From the NCBI GenBank assembly GCA_033816765.1, contig CM066292.1:2914001-2978000 (forward strand): DNA of 64,000 nucleotides, given 5' to 3'. The DNA is from Nothopassalora personata. Its lineage: Eukaryota; Ascomycota; Dothideomycetes; Mycosphaerellales; Mycosphaerellaceae. The position numbers were made by a program, and so were the translations under genes. This document shows positions 1 through 9,257 of this stretch, one piece after another. Below the pieces are notes generated by a model that did not search any database, was not told the DNA's origin, and worked only from the letters and a program-made list of their open reading frames with translations. Numbering within the stretch: position 1 is the first letter of the stretch; each line of letters begins with the position of its first letter.

Positions 1-407
1 CAAGCCGAGAAGGATGACCTGAGAGCATGGGACGGAAGTGGCGTCTTTTTGAAGTTTGAACATGGCCTGAGGAAGTCTTTCGTGTTATCGAGTTCAAAAG
101 CACAGATTGAAGACGACCTTCGTTGGAGGGCAACAGCATATTACAACCACACATGTGTCCAGCAACCTATCCTTCTCTTACTCCCACGTGCCTTCAACTC
201 CACTGCACTATCATGACTCCCACGCTTGACCCCAACGACCATACTCTGCTGACCACCTTGCAGAAGCTTCCGCCACTCCTTTACGAACGGTCGAAGTTCA
301 CTCCTGGCCTTCTCCGGATCTCCGGCTGCAGACACTGCTTCCGCACAAATCTCTTGCACCCCTCCTCGCTGACGAGGAAGAGACTGTTCACGTGCTGAGA
401 CACGCAT

Positions 408-1159
408 TCACTCTTGCGATATGTTTGTTGTGCTCAAACATGGCTTTGATTCCAAGGCGTCTCCCTGATGCAAGGGCCAGATCATCTTGCGACGTGCATC
501 GCTCAGCTCAATCTCATGATTCGTGCGCTCGCAGGTGCTGCATTGGCAAGCGAAGCCCCAAGTCTGTCATGTCACAATCAGGTCAGGGACTCGGCGGAGT
601 TTCATAATTAATATCTTACATCAAGCAAGACCTGGCGCTGTGCTCGATTTAGGAGCCAGCCTATGTCCGCCTTGTAGCTAATGCTTAGTTCTTCTCCCGC
701 CATGATGGGGATGATGGCGTGGACAAACTCCTTTGCATCGTCGTCTCGCTTACACATGGCATTTGGCGTGCATGCATGGTTGATGCGTGAAATGGTGAGG
801 CATATGTAACTTGTATCATCATGACCTAGAATAGGATTAGTCACCATGAGCAGCATCGAGATGAGGCTGAATGTCCCGAAGCAATTGGTGTCGTAGATCT
901 GGTGAATAGTGCGCTGTCCATCGCTCCGGTCGGGACAAGCATACAGCTCTGGATATCGAGCTTGTTCGTCTGGAGTGGATTTGAGAAAAGCCTGCAAGAT
1001 GGAATCATGTTCAGTCTCGCTCTCGGTCTTCCACCATTCTCCTTCGATGCACATGATCCTCGTGTCAGTCAAGATGACTGTACCAGCCTCGATGTTCCTT
1101 GTCGCGAAGATGCCATATCCTTTGACGGCGGTAAGGCGTACCTCAAATGCTTTCGCCAT
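408..1159 (-). CDS. SET-domain protein (putative protein-lysine methyltransferase), C-terminus uncertain
   Basis: The encoded protein has a SET domain, the fold that moves a methyl group from SAM to lysine. Visible hallmarks are KGYGIFATRNIEAGTVIL near the N-terminus, the ISRINHACTPNA motif and GEELSISY. I read exon 1 as 1159-620 and an intron at 619-564 (GTAAGA donor, CTGAC branch site, ACAG acceptor). Exon 2 from 563 restores a cysteine-rich post-SET tail (WGFACQCSTC). The start at 1159 puts the SET domain at the very N-terminus; an in-frame ATG at 1249 is also possible. In exon 2 the frame closes at TGA 410-408, giving about 231 residues. The same frame reopens directly afterwards (407-141) with helical, charged sequence, so a further intron and a longer C-terminus are likely. 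The substrate cannot be predicted. The SET assignment is firm; the 3' end is not. Confidence 0.75.
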
Positions 1160-1608
1160 GGCGGCGGTAGTTGTAGTATTGCGAAGTGGGTGGCGCGAAA
1201 GGTCTTGCGTTATGTATGTTCGGATCACATTGTGAAGGTGCGCCTGCAAATGGCGAATCTCGCTCCGCCGTGGCTTGCATTCACTTGTGTACTTTCGAGT
1301 CGAAATTCGCCCATCGCTGCAGGATCATTGTCCCGCAGGCTGCCCTGGGACGTCTCAGATACCGGCACAGAATCCGATCTTGGGCTGAGAGAGACCTTAC
1401 AGTAATATGCTCCGGCGCGGCCAATGCCAAAGCCAGTCATGATGTTTATGGCGAGTCCTTCAGAAACCGCGGCTTCGTTGAGCTCAATTGCCTTCGTGGA
1501 ACCGTTTGTACAGAATATCTGAAGTCGCTCGTCACGCGTCACGCGGAATGGGGCAATCTTACATCACATCTAGCCATGGGTGATATCGCACCACTTTCGG
1601 GTTAACTC
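1160..1608. other. Intergenic, SET gene 5' flank and BUR1 3' flank
   Basis: Reading frames on both strands are short and show no family motif. A 105-residue frame at 1225-1542 (-) has no recognisable content. I see no supported feature. Confidence 0.5.
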
Positions 1609-3614
1609 CTAACGCCTGTAAAGATCCCGTTCCCTATCCTGAAGTCTCTCCCGACGTAAACGATCAGGGCTCCGACTCCTCGTGCGTCGGACCTCGTCAC
1701 GTGGTGGTGGGTACCCGCGATCTCGATAAGGATCGCCTCGAGAGCCTGGTGCTCGAGCTGGACCATCCTCACGGTACTGCCGTGGCGGAGGTGCATCCGG
1801 GTCGCGGTAAGGATCTCGATAGCCTTCTCGACTGTCTCGGCGAGGTCGATCGTATGGGTCCCGTCGATCATCTCGTAGTACAAGTGGGCCTCGATCGTCG
1901 TATCGCGGTCTCTCGCCACTCTGGTATGAAGGTATGTAAGTGTCGACGTTCGGTCCGCCTCTCAGAGGTCCTCGATCGGGTGGTAGGGGTCCTCGTGATG
2001 GGACTTCGGACGGCCGGCCCGGTAGATTGTCAGGTCGTGGTGGAAGTTGATGACCATTCTGTGGTGGTGGACGTGGTAATGCGCGGTCGGCTTGTCGATA
2101 CACTGGCTCTCGCCCAGCAGCAGTGGGTGGCGGTCTCCTGTCATCGTATCGTGGTAGCCCATTTTGTACGCCAGGCGGCCCTCGATCTCGTCCATATCCT
2201 CCACGCGGGCCTCTCTCGTCATAGCCGTAGCCGTTCTGGTAAGAGTTGGAGAATCTGTCCTCGTTCGGCCCCAAGCCAACAGTGCCGCCTGCAGGTGCAG
2301 GAGGAAGCACCGCTCGCTCCTTTTGTTGGTTGCCACGCCGTCGAGCATCGAGCTCGTGGCTGTCTTCGTACCGCGGTAGCAATTCTGGCTTGGCAGGTAG
2401 CGGTTCGACCTTGAAGTACGGGTGCTGTAACGCGTCGAACGCATTGATTCGCTTCCGCCAGTCAAGGCACAGCAGTTGTTTGAGTAGGTGCAGACCTTCT
2501 TTGCCAACCTGCTTGAACCGGTCATCGATGTTGCCGCGTGATCGCTCCCAGTCTCGGTGACCTTCGCAGCCAGGCAGTTCTGACCAGCCCGGCATGCTTT
2601 CCTCTGTTGGGTTTCCGACAAGCTTAAAGATTCTAACACACTGGTCGACATCTGAGCGACCTTCGAGGATGGGCTTTCGCTCGAACATCTCGCCGAAGAC
2701 GCAACCAACTCCCCACATGTCGATTGCAGGGGTGTACCGCTTCAAGGTGAGCAACAGCTCGGGAGGTCGATACCATCTGGTCACGACTAAGCTGGTGTAG
2801 TCTCGGATGGCCTGCAAGATATTAGCACTTGCGACAGGCCCAAGCAACAAGCCTAGTGATTCCCTTATGACAGCAGTCGACATACCTTTCCGTTGCCTTG
2901 TCCGGGCACTGGCGTCTCTCCATCGTAATGCCGTGCCAGACCAAAGTCAGCAATCTGGAGGATGCCCTTATTCGAGATGAGGATGTTTGCTGCTTTCATG
3001 TCACGATGCAGGATCCTGGACTGCGCGTATGATTAGCAGGTTGCCATCCACCTGCTCCAAACACTTACATCATGCAGATATCGTAAACCCTCCAGCAACT
3101 GGAGCATGTAGCACTTGACCTGCGCATCGGTGAATTGGATGTCGGGGTTGGTCAACATGCCGCTCAGATCGTGCTCCATGTATGGCGTGACCATGTACAG
3201 GGTAGCGCGCTTCTTGCCGCTCTTGCCCTTGTCGTCAACTGCTCCATCGTTAGTATCACCATAGAAGTTCATGACCAACGCCCGCTTCCGCAGACTGGCT
3301 TGCGTACGTGACTGCCGCTCCACTGCCATCTCCTCCAGCGTCAAGATGTTCGGGTGGCTCAGCATCTTCAGTAGCTTGACCTCCCGTAGTGCTGTGATGG
3401 GGAAGCCCTCCTTCTCGTTGTGCATGAGGATCTTCTTGAGCGCGACCGTGTTGCCTGTCCGCTTTGACCTCGCCTTGGAAACCACACCGAACGTGCCCTC
3501 GCCGAGCTTCTCCTTCATCACCTCATATTCCGAGATCTTTGCACTGCCTCGAAAGCGTCTCTGTGTCGGATCCGTGATGCCATCGCCCACCGCTGGCGGA
3601 GTCGCGCCGGACAT
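1609..3614 (-). CDS. BUR1: BUR1/SGV1-type cyclin-dependent kinase (CDK9 family)
   Basis: This is a Ser/Thr kinase of the transcription-elongation CDK group; in yeast it phosphorylates Spt5 and the RNA polymerase II tail with its cyclin Bur2. There are three exons: 3614-3069, 3020-2886 and 2811-1609, giving 627 residues. The 48- and 74-nt introns fall between YLHD and SRILHRD, and just before [10 protein letters not shown]. Visible motifs are the Gly-rich loop GEGTFGVV (about 38-45), VALKK, the catalytic loop [20 protein letters not shown], the T-loop TLVV-like [13 protein letters not shown], and the activation-segment [12 protein letters not shown]. The last ~250 residues are Arg/Pro/Asp/Tyr-rich and disordered, ending in an RS-like tail ([14 protein letters not shown]). 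An upstream in-frame ATG at 3644 would add ten residues. It is divergent from the complex I subunit gene. Family assignment is by strong motif and sequence resemblance to Aspergillus bur1. Confidence 0.93.
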
Positions 3615-4135
3615 GTTGGCGGTCGGTCTCCAGTCGTGTATCACGCGTGCCGCATGAACTGTGGCTGCGCCCTATGTCATCAGGCTCTGCCGTAGTGTCG
3701 CTTGTTCATGGGTGGTGGTGTTGCGCATTGGAGCTCGTCGTCGCGGACGTCAGCGTGGTGTCCGCTGGGGTCGCGCATTCGTCGCGTGGTCGGAAAGGAT
3801 ACGTTGTTGGTGAGCAATAATAACGTGACGTGGTCATATGTCGTCCAGGTCCGTGGCCGCAAGCAAAGAATGTTGGTCGCCAGATTGCGACATTCACTTT
3901 CGATGGATGGATCCTGGTAGGCGTGGCTTCCGCGATCTGCGTCTCACTAGTTTAGTGTGCTCGCATAAAAGCTTGGTCCGCCATCCGCGATTGGGCTCCG
4001 ACCTCACATTGAGAGCATACACCAGCGACCTCATCACAATACACGCGGTCGCATCATCTGCTACAATGTAAGCTACGATGGAGCCATGGCATAGTCTCCA
4101 GCTCACAATATCATAGGAACCCAACACTACGAAGA
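3615..4135. promoter_or_regulatory. Divergent promoter region, BUR1 (-) / complex I subunit (+)
   Basis: This 521-bp interval lies between two divergent starts. No convincing coding frame is present. I could not single out a TATA box or a named factor site. Confidence 0.5.
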
Positions 4136-4369
4136 ATGGCAGGTGGCCACGGCCCCGCAGGAGGTCACGGCGGACACCCAATCCACGTTCACCCAGTCCG
4201 ACCACTCTACAGATTCGCCGCAGTCGGTCTTGGAGCGTCAATGTGGTTCTTTGTATGGCACTACATGGCAGACGTGACAACGCAGCACTGACTTCTGCGG
4301 CAGTTGTTCTACAGAGCGCGCACCGATTTACCCGTACTCCTCGGCTGGAAGCACCCGTGGGATCACTGA
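4136..4369 (+). CDS. Small complex I accessory subunit, NDUFB2/AGGG-like (60 aa)
   Basis: A two-exon gene too short for ordinary ORF calling. Exon 1 is 4136-4252, the intron 4253-4303 (GTATGG donor, CACTGAC branch site, GGCAG acceptor, 51 nt) and exon 2 4304-4369. The joined 60-residue product starts MAGGHG, has a His/Pro-rich N-terminus (HPIHVHPVRP), then one short hydrophobic stretch (GASMWFFLFYRA), and ends LLGWKHPWDH. This layout and the GWKHPWDH ending match what I recall of the fungal NDUFB2-like subunit of mitochondrial NADH:ubiquinone oxidoreductase, an inner-membrane accessory subunit of the proton-pumping arm. The perfect splice signals and the family-like ending make the gene model strong. 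The exact subunit name rests on memory of the family and is less certain. Confidence 0.8.
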
Positions 4370-5304
4370 GCGATTGCAAGGTATGAAGGAAGGTCGGGAA
4401 GAAGGGAGTCGCAGGAATAACATCGGAGACACATTTAAGGTACGGGTGATCGTGCTAAAAAGGACCAAGGACACATCAAATGTATATACCGGTCTCAATG
4501 TGTCACGCAAAACGAGCATTGCTCACACATGTGCAGATCTGCTGAGAAATTCCGTTGCCGCCGAGCGCTTCGTCCTGTTCACTACGAAAGCTACTGCTTC
4601 GAACGACCAACGCACTAACGCAATGCCTGGCGCAAAGCGTCATACCGGAAGCGTATGATGCGCTACTTCACCTCCTTATATCGCCAGAGGTCAGCCTTTA
4701 GGAGACCATCGAGAGCAATCCGATAGTGTGTAAGCGGCAATCAGCCTCGTCAATAACATCCGCACGGAACCAGTCCGCATTGCACTCATCACTCCGACAT
4801 TTCAGATGCCTGGGGCTGCTTACTTACGCCGTACATGCTCTTAGCTGATCCTTATGATGCCATTGACCATCGGCGACGTGCCGTTCACACTCGAGCCTGG
4901 AACATGCCTTTCGCTCGAGTGTACAAGAATGCGGTTATTGAACATACGGACATCTCTTCAATGTTCGATTCCATAGACATGCAGTCACGAGCCTATACGA
5001 CTGGTCCAGCGGTTTAGAGGTGGACCGCTCCGTGCACTCGCCCGCTGCTCGTGATTGTGCACGGACCAAACCGAGGGGGAACTTCATGGAGGAGCGCTGT
5101 GTGTTTGTACGCTTACTTGAGGCTGACCTGTACAAGCATTGTGACTGACCCGAAAACCACGTGAAGCGAGACATAAGCTCCCATTCACCCAAGCACGGGC
5201 CACACCTCACCTTTATAATGCGCGCCGCAGTAAACATCGCCGCATTCGACACACCACGTTCAATGGCCACTTGACCACAGAAGAGAGTCATTCACCAGCA
5301 GCAT
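4370..5304. other. Gene-poor interval between complex I subunit and unknown gene
   Basis: About 0.93 kb with only short frames lacking motifs. It probably holds the 3' UTR of the upstream gene and the promoter of the next. I see no RNA gene or repeat that I can support. Confidence 0.5.
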
Positions 5305-6316
5305 ATGACTAACATGAGCAGCAACAGGACCTCGGTACCTCCCGCCCTCATGCTCGAAGACGACGGCCTTGAAGTTGTTGAGCCTACCGGCACAAGAACC
5401 ACTTCCAAGAAGCGGAAACGCACTCCTGCACCTAGACCAAGTCCACCCTCTAGCGAATCTAGCAACTCCGCCGCACCTAGGGAAAAGGCCGCCATTATCA
5501 TCAAGCTCCTCTTCTACATTGCTTGCGAAGCCAAACAAGAACTTCGCAGCAACTTTGCACGCGCGCAGACTTGCCCTCACCTCGCAGAACTAGGCAAGCT
5601 CGCCGAAGGCAAAGCCACCGACATGCCCCGCGCCAATACACAAGCCCAGGCAGATGCCGAGTACGTATCATCGCGAGTTGTTCATGGGTTTGTCCTTATT
5701 GACTAACATGTGTTGTACTGACCAGCCGTATAGCGAAGTCGCAAACTCAGAATTTCAACCAGACTATTTCCGCCAAGAGTCGGTAGAGGAGAAAGTTATG
5801 AGGGTGTGCAATCCTTCCGCACCTCTTCCCCTCTCCCTATTCGTTGAAATACTGATTCGGTCCTTAACAACACAGGTCTGGATCCCCTACGATCCAAACG
5901 AGAACCCTCACCCGAACCTCCAAGACACCCGTATCCCCTCCATTCACCACTGGTCCCGTCCCTCCATCCTCAACCTCATCACCACACAAATTGCCCTCAC
6001 GCGCCAAGTCTTTGAGATCATGTCGTCAAACCCTGTTCGATACCCCACTGCCTCGCGCTTGAACGCTGCGGGGACCCTCTCCAGTCTTGTGGGAAGGTCT
6101 TTGGATCCGATGAAGGCCCTGAGGGAGTCTCATGCGATTCTGGCGTTGAGGCTGAAGGGTTTGGAAGTTTGTGAGTGGGTGGAAGATTTTGAGAGGGTGG
6201 AGGTGTATTTTGAAGATGTGGAGGTGAAGATGGGGAGTGAAGTGAGTGATATGAAGAGATATCATGAGGGGTTGGAAAGGGATAGGAGATTGTATGGGGG
6301 CTCAGGAAGGCAGTAG
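5305..6316 (+). CDS. Unknown protein, three exons (288 aa)
   Basis: I do not recognise the family. Exons are 5305-5660, 5734-5803 and 5876-6316. Intron 1 (GTACGT..TATAG, 73 nt) joins ADAD to EVANSEF in frame. Intron 2 (GTGTGC..ACACAG, 72 nt, branch-like CTGAT) is a multiple of three without an in-frame stop, so unspliced message would still be open. The N-terminus has a basic nuclear-localisation-like patch (SKKRKRTPAPRP) in a Pro/Ser-rich stretch, then a helical segment (KAAIIIKLLFYIACEAKQELRS). The C-terminal third is charged and helical (EVCEWVEDFERVEVYFEDVEVKMG..). This may be a nuclear protein with coiled-coil character. No catalytic motif is visible. The first ATG at 5305 is followed by a second at 5314. 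Confidence 0.7.
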
Positions 6317-6741
6317 GATGGAGTGTGCTGCCTTCCTCACAACGAGATGGAGATGTAGATGTCCTTCTCACCATATCATACCTCCGTGCAATCAAGAGTG
6401 AATGATTTCCGAGCAGAACGTTTCGTGCTTCATATATAGCGAAAGGCCGAGCTTCAAGATGGGTCTCGATCTGTGTCATGATAACCTATGGCACCGCTAA
6501 ACTGGGGCTGATGTCGACCATGAAGGCTTGTTGGTGTGGTTGTTTTTGTCTTGTGAAACGATCGTCAAGGTGCGGTGTCGATCCCCACTCGGCTGCAACT
6601 GCCGTGACCGGGCAATCCAGCGGGCACGACTGTGGTCACGCTCTAAGACATCCATCTCATTATTGTTGCACCACGACATGTCAGACTCTCAGTCCACCAC
6701 TTTCAGCAGCAGGAACTCTCTGCTGCATCACCACGACGACC
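6317..6741. other. Intergenic, 5' region of MET12
   Basis: The frame of MET12 is open upstream to 6478, but that extension (Cys/His-rich, low similarity to any MTHFR) precedes the family-like start at 6742 and is probably 5' UTR. No other feature is seen. Confidence 0.5.
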
Positions 6742-8733
6742 ATGGATAAACTCACCGACAAGATTGCAGCATTGCCGCCAGATGCAAATTACTTCTCGCT
6801 GGAGTTCTTCCCGCCGAAGACGCAGCAAGGTTTCGCGAATCTCAATGCCCGACTCTCGCGGATGGCGCATAGTCTGCGTCCACTCTTTGTTAATGTCACA
6901 TGGGGTGCGGGAGGGAGTACGAGCGTTAAGTCGCTTGCTCTGGCTGAGCTCACGCAGCGGGAGTTGGGGTTGACGACATGTCTCCATTTGACTTGTACGA
7001 ATATGTCTCGGAAGCTCATCGACGAAGCATTGGAGCAGGCGAAAGTGCTAGGCGTGAGAAACATTCTGGCTTTACGAGGCGACCCACCACGAAGCGACGA
7101 GTATCGAGACGATAGCCTTCCGAATGCAGAAGAAGATGACTCGAACAAGGATTTCACTTGGGCGGTGGATCTAGTGCGATATATTCGCAAGCAATATGGG
7201 GACTACTTCTGTGTAGGTGTAGCAGGATATCCGGAAGGACATTCTGATCAATCACACCCAGAGCATCAATCAGTCGAGCATGACCTGCCTTATCTCGTGG
7301 AGAAGACAAAGGCAGGAGCGGACTTTGTCATGACGCAACTGTTCTACGATGTCGACGCTTACGATCAGTACGAAAAACGTCTTCGCGACCATGAGTCTGG
7401 CGTCTTCAAGACGATCCCTATCATCCCCGGCCTCATGCCGATTCAGAGCTACCAGATCCTCCGACGAACCACGAAGCTCAGTCATGCTGCCTTGCCACCG
7501 GACATTCTGAAGAGACTAGAGACTGTGAAGGGAGATGATGAAGCAGTGAAAAGTGTGGGTGTCGACATACTATGTGAGATCGTCGATAGCATGAAGAGCA
7601 AGAGTGAGGACGGCCCACGAGGCTTCCATTTCTACACTCTCAACCTCGAGAAAGTTGTGGCCCAGATACTTGAGCGAAGCCAGCTCATACATCCCTCCAC
7701 ACCGGACCAAGAAATAAATAGCCAGGATTCGGCCATTGCGGATGTCGATTCAGACGATTTCGTGTTGGTAGATCCCGCCAGGAAGAAGCCGAATCGCCGG
7801 AAGTCTTCCATGGCGAATTCGCAACCTCGAAATCGTGTCATCATTTCCCACATACGTGCTTCAAGCACGAGCAGCAATCGCACATCCCAGGCATACGAAG
7901 CCTCGGAACAGGATGCCGGCGTGCCAAAGGAGAAGATCAACAGCCGTGCCAACACACTGGCCATTTCGGAAGGTGAGGGCGCTCTTGGGCGTGAAGCCAC
8001 ATGGGATGACTTTCCCAATGGACGATGGGGTGACGCTCGCTCGCCAGCGTTCGGTGAGATTGATGGCTATGGTGTGAGCTTACATCTAAGCGTGCCAGAG
8101 GCCAAACGACTTTGGGGCGAGCCTAAGTGCATCGAAGACATCTCGAAGAGCTTCAGAAGACACCTTGAAGGCGAGATCAACTCGATGCCCTGGTCTGAGG
8201 AAGCTTTGCAGCCAGAGACCCTCACGATCAAGAATCAGCTGCTGGCCCTGATCAACAAAGGCTGGTGGACGGTGGCGTCACAGCCTGCCGTGAATGGCGT
8301 GCGCTCCACAGATCCCATCTTCGGCTGGGGACCAAAGAATGGGTTCGTCTTCCAGAAGCCCTTCGTCGAGTTCTTCGTTCCGTCTACGGAATGGGAGACT
8401 CTCAAGGGGAAGCTTGACCAACATCCCCAGATCACATACTTTGCCGCGAACGCTAATTGTGACTTCGTGAGCTCTGACGAGGACTCGGTCAACCCTGTGA
8501 CATGGGGCACTTTCACTGGCAAGGAGATTATCACACCAACGATCATTGAGGCGGTGTCGTTCAGAGCGTGGTCGGAAGAGGCGTTTGGCATTTGGCGGGA
8601 GTGGCAGCGAATGTATAGGCCGGGCTCGGAGACGAGCAGGTTGCTTGAGCGGATCAGGAAGGATTACTGGCTCGTTAGTGTGATTCATCATGGGTTCTTG
8701 GAGCCGGGTGCTCTTTGGGATGATTTATTGTAA
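6742..8733 (+). CDS. MET12: Methylenetetrahydrofolate reductase, MET12 type
   Basis: The enzyme reduces 5,10-methylene-THF to 5-methyl-THF, the methyl donor for methionine synthesis in the cytosol. It is a single exon of 663 residues from the start MDKLTDKI. The N-terminal TIM-barrel catalytic half carries YFSLEFFPPKT, VTWGAGGST, HLTCTNM, ALRGDPPR, GVAGYPEGH and DFVMTQLFYD. The C-terminal regulatory half carries ATWDDFPNGRWGD, FGEIDGYG and FGWGPKNGFV. The FFPPKT / VTWGAGG / YPEGH wording and the C-terminal GRWGD block resemble yeast Met12 rather than Met13. The Ser/Lys-rich linker between the halves (about residues 330-415) is long and disordered and could take phosphorylation. The in-frame upstream extension to 6478 is judged untranslated. 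Confidence 0.93.
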   Translation: MDKLTDKIAALPPDANYFSLEFFPPKTQQGFANLNARLSRMAHSLRPLFVNVTWGAGGSTSVKSLALAELTQRELGLTTCLHLTCTNMSRKLIDEALEQAKVLGVRNILALRGDPPRSDEYRDDSLPNAEEDDSNKDFTWAVDLVRYIRKQYGDYFCVGVAGYPEGHSDQSHPEHQSVEHDLPYLVEKTKAGADFVMTQLFYDVDAYDQYEKRLRDHESGVFKTIPIIPGLMPIQSYQILRRTTKLSHAALPPDILKRLETVKGDDEAVKSVGVDILCEIVDSMKSKSEDGPRGFHFYTLNLEKVVAQILERSQLIHPSTPDQEINSQDSAIADVDSDDFVLVDPARKKPNRRKSSMANSQPRNRVIISHIRASSTSSNRTSQAYEASEQDAGVPKEKINSRANTLAISEGEGALGREATWDDFPNGRWGDARSPAFGEIDGYGVSLHLSVPEAKRLWGEPKCIEDISKSFRRHLEGEINSMPWSEEALQPETLTIKNQLLALINKGWWTVASQPAVNGVRSTDPIFGWGPKNGFVFQKPFVEFFVPSTEWETLKGKLDQHPQITYFAANANCDFVSSDEDSVNPVTWGTFTGKEIITPTIIEAVSFRAWSEEAFGIWREWQRMYRPGSETSRLLERIRKDYWLVSVIHHGFLEPGALWDDLL

Positions 8734-9257
8734 AGGTAGCAAGGGTGGCGGTGGCGAGGATGCGGCATGAGTTACGAATGGACACCAATGCATAGCGGAT
8801 GGTGTGAGCGTGAGCGGGAGATGTTCTGTCCTTATTATTGCCATCTGCTGAGTTCTTTGGTCGCCTAGTGTAACCGACACTGCTCAACGGTACAGCGAGG
8901 CCAATTACAACGCGGTGCCCAGCATTGGCGTGCCAACTTCACGGAAGCTGTCCATGACCAAAGGTCTTCCAGATCGGTCCCGGGCGTTACAGCTGTATGG
9001 TGACGACGTCTTGGAGGTAGATCTCTTGTAGTGAGCGAGATCAGGAGTACCGTATCGTAGACGATATCAGTGTAGCATGGAACCACTATATCGCGACCGC
9101 GCTCCTCGTGACGCCGGGACGAGGGTAAAAGTTTTGCACAGCACGACCCTTTCAGCCACACGGCGCCACATGAAACTTTTCCCATTCGCGCTCAATGCAG
9201 TGCTGTTTCCTACATCGACATTCACTTCCCCGCCTACCTCGCCAAGGATGAGACGCA
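8734..9257. other. Intergenic between MET12 and SYG1
   Basis: MET12 3' UTR and SYG1 promoter. Only short frames without motifs are present. Confidence 0.5.

Noticed and set aside
1..213. Frame open from the left edge to 213 on + (ends FNSTALS)
   Set aside because: It overlaps the likely 3' end of the SET gene on the other strand and shows no motif; could be a partial gene but cannot be supported.
1701..2414. 237-codon + strand frame opposite BUR1
   Set aside because: It mirrors the Arg/Asp/Pro-rich tail of the kinase; codon bias makes the antisense frame open.
6478..6741. N-terminal extension of MET12 to the first in-frame ATG
   Set aside because: The 88 added residues are Cys/His-rich and unlike any MTHFR; the start at 6742 matches the family.
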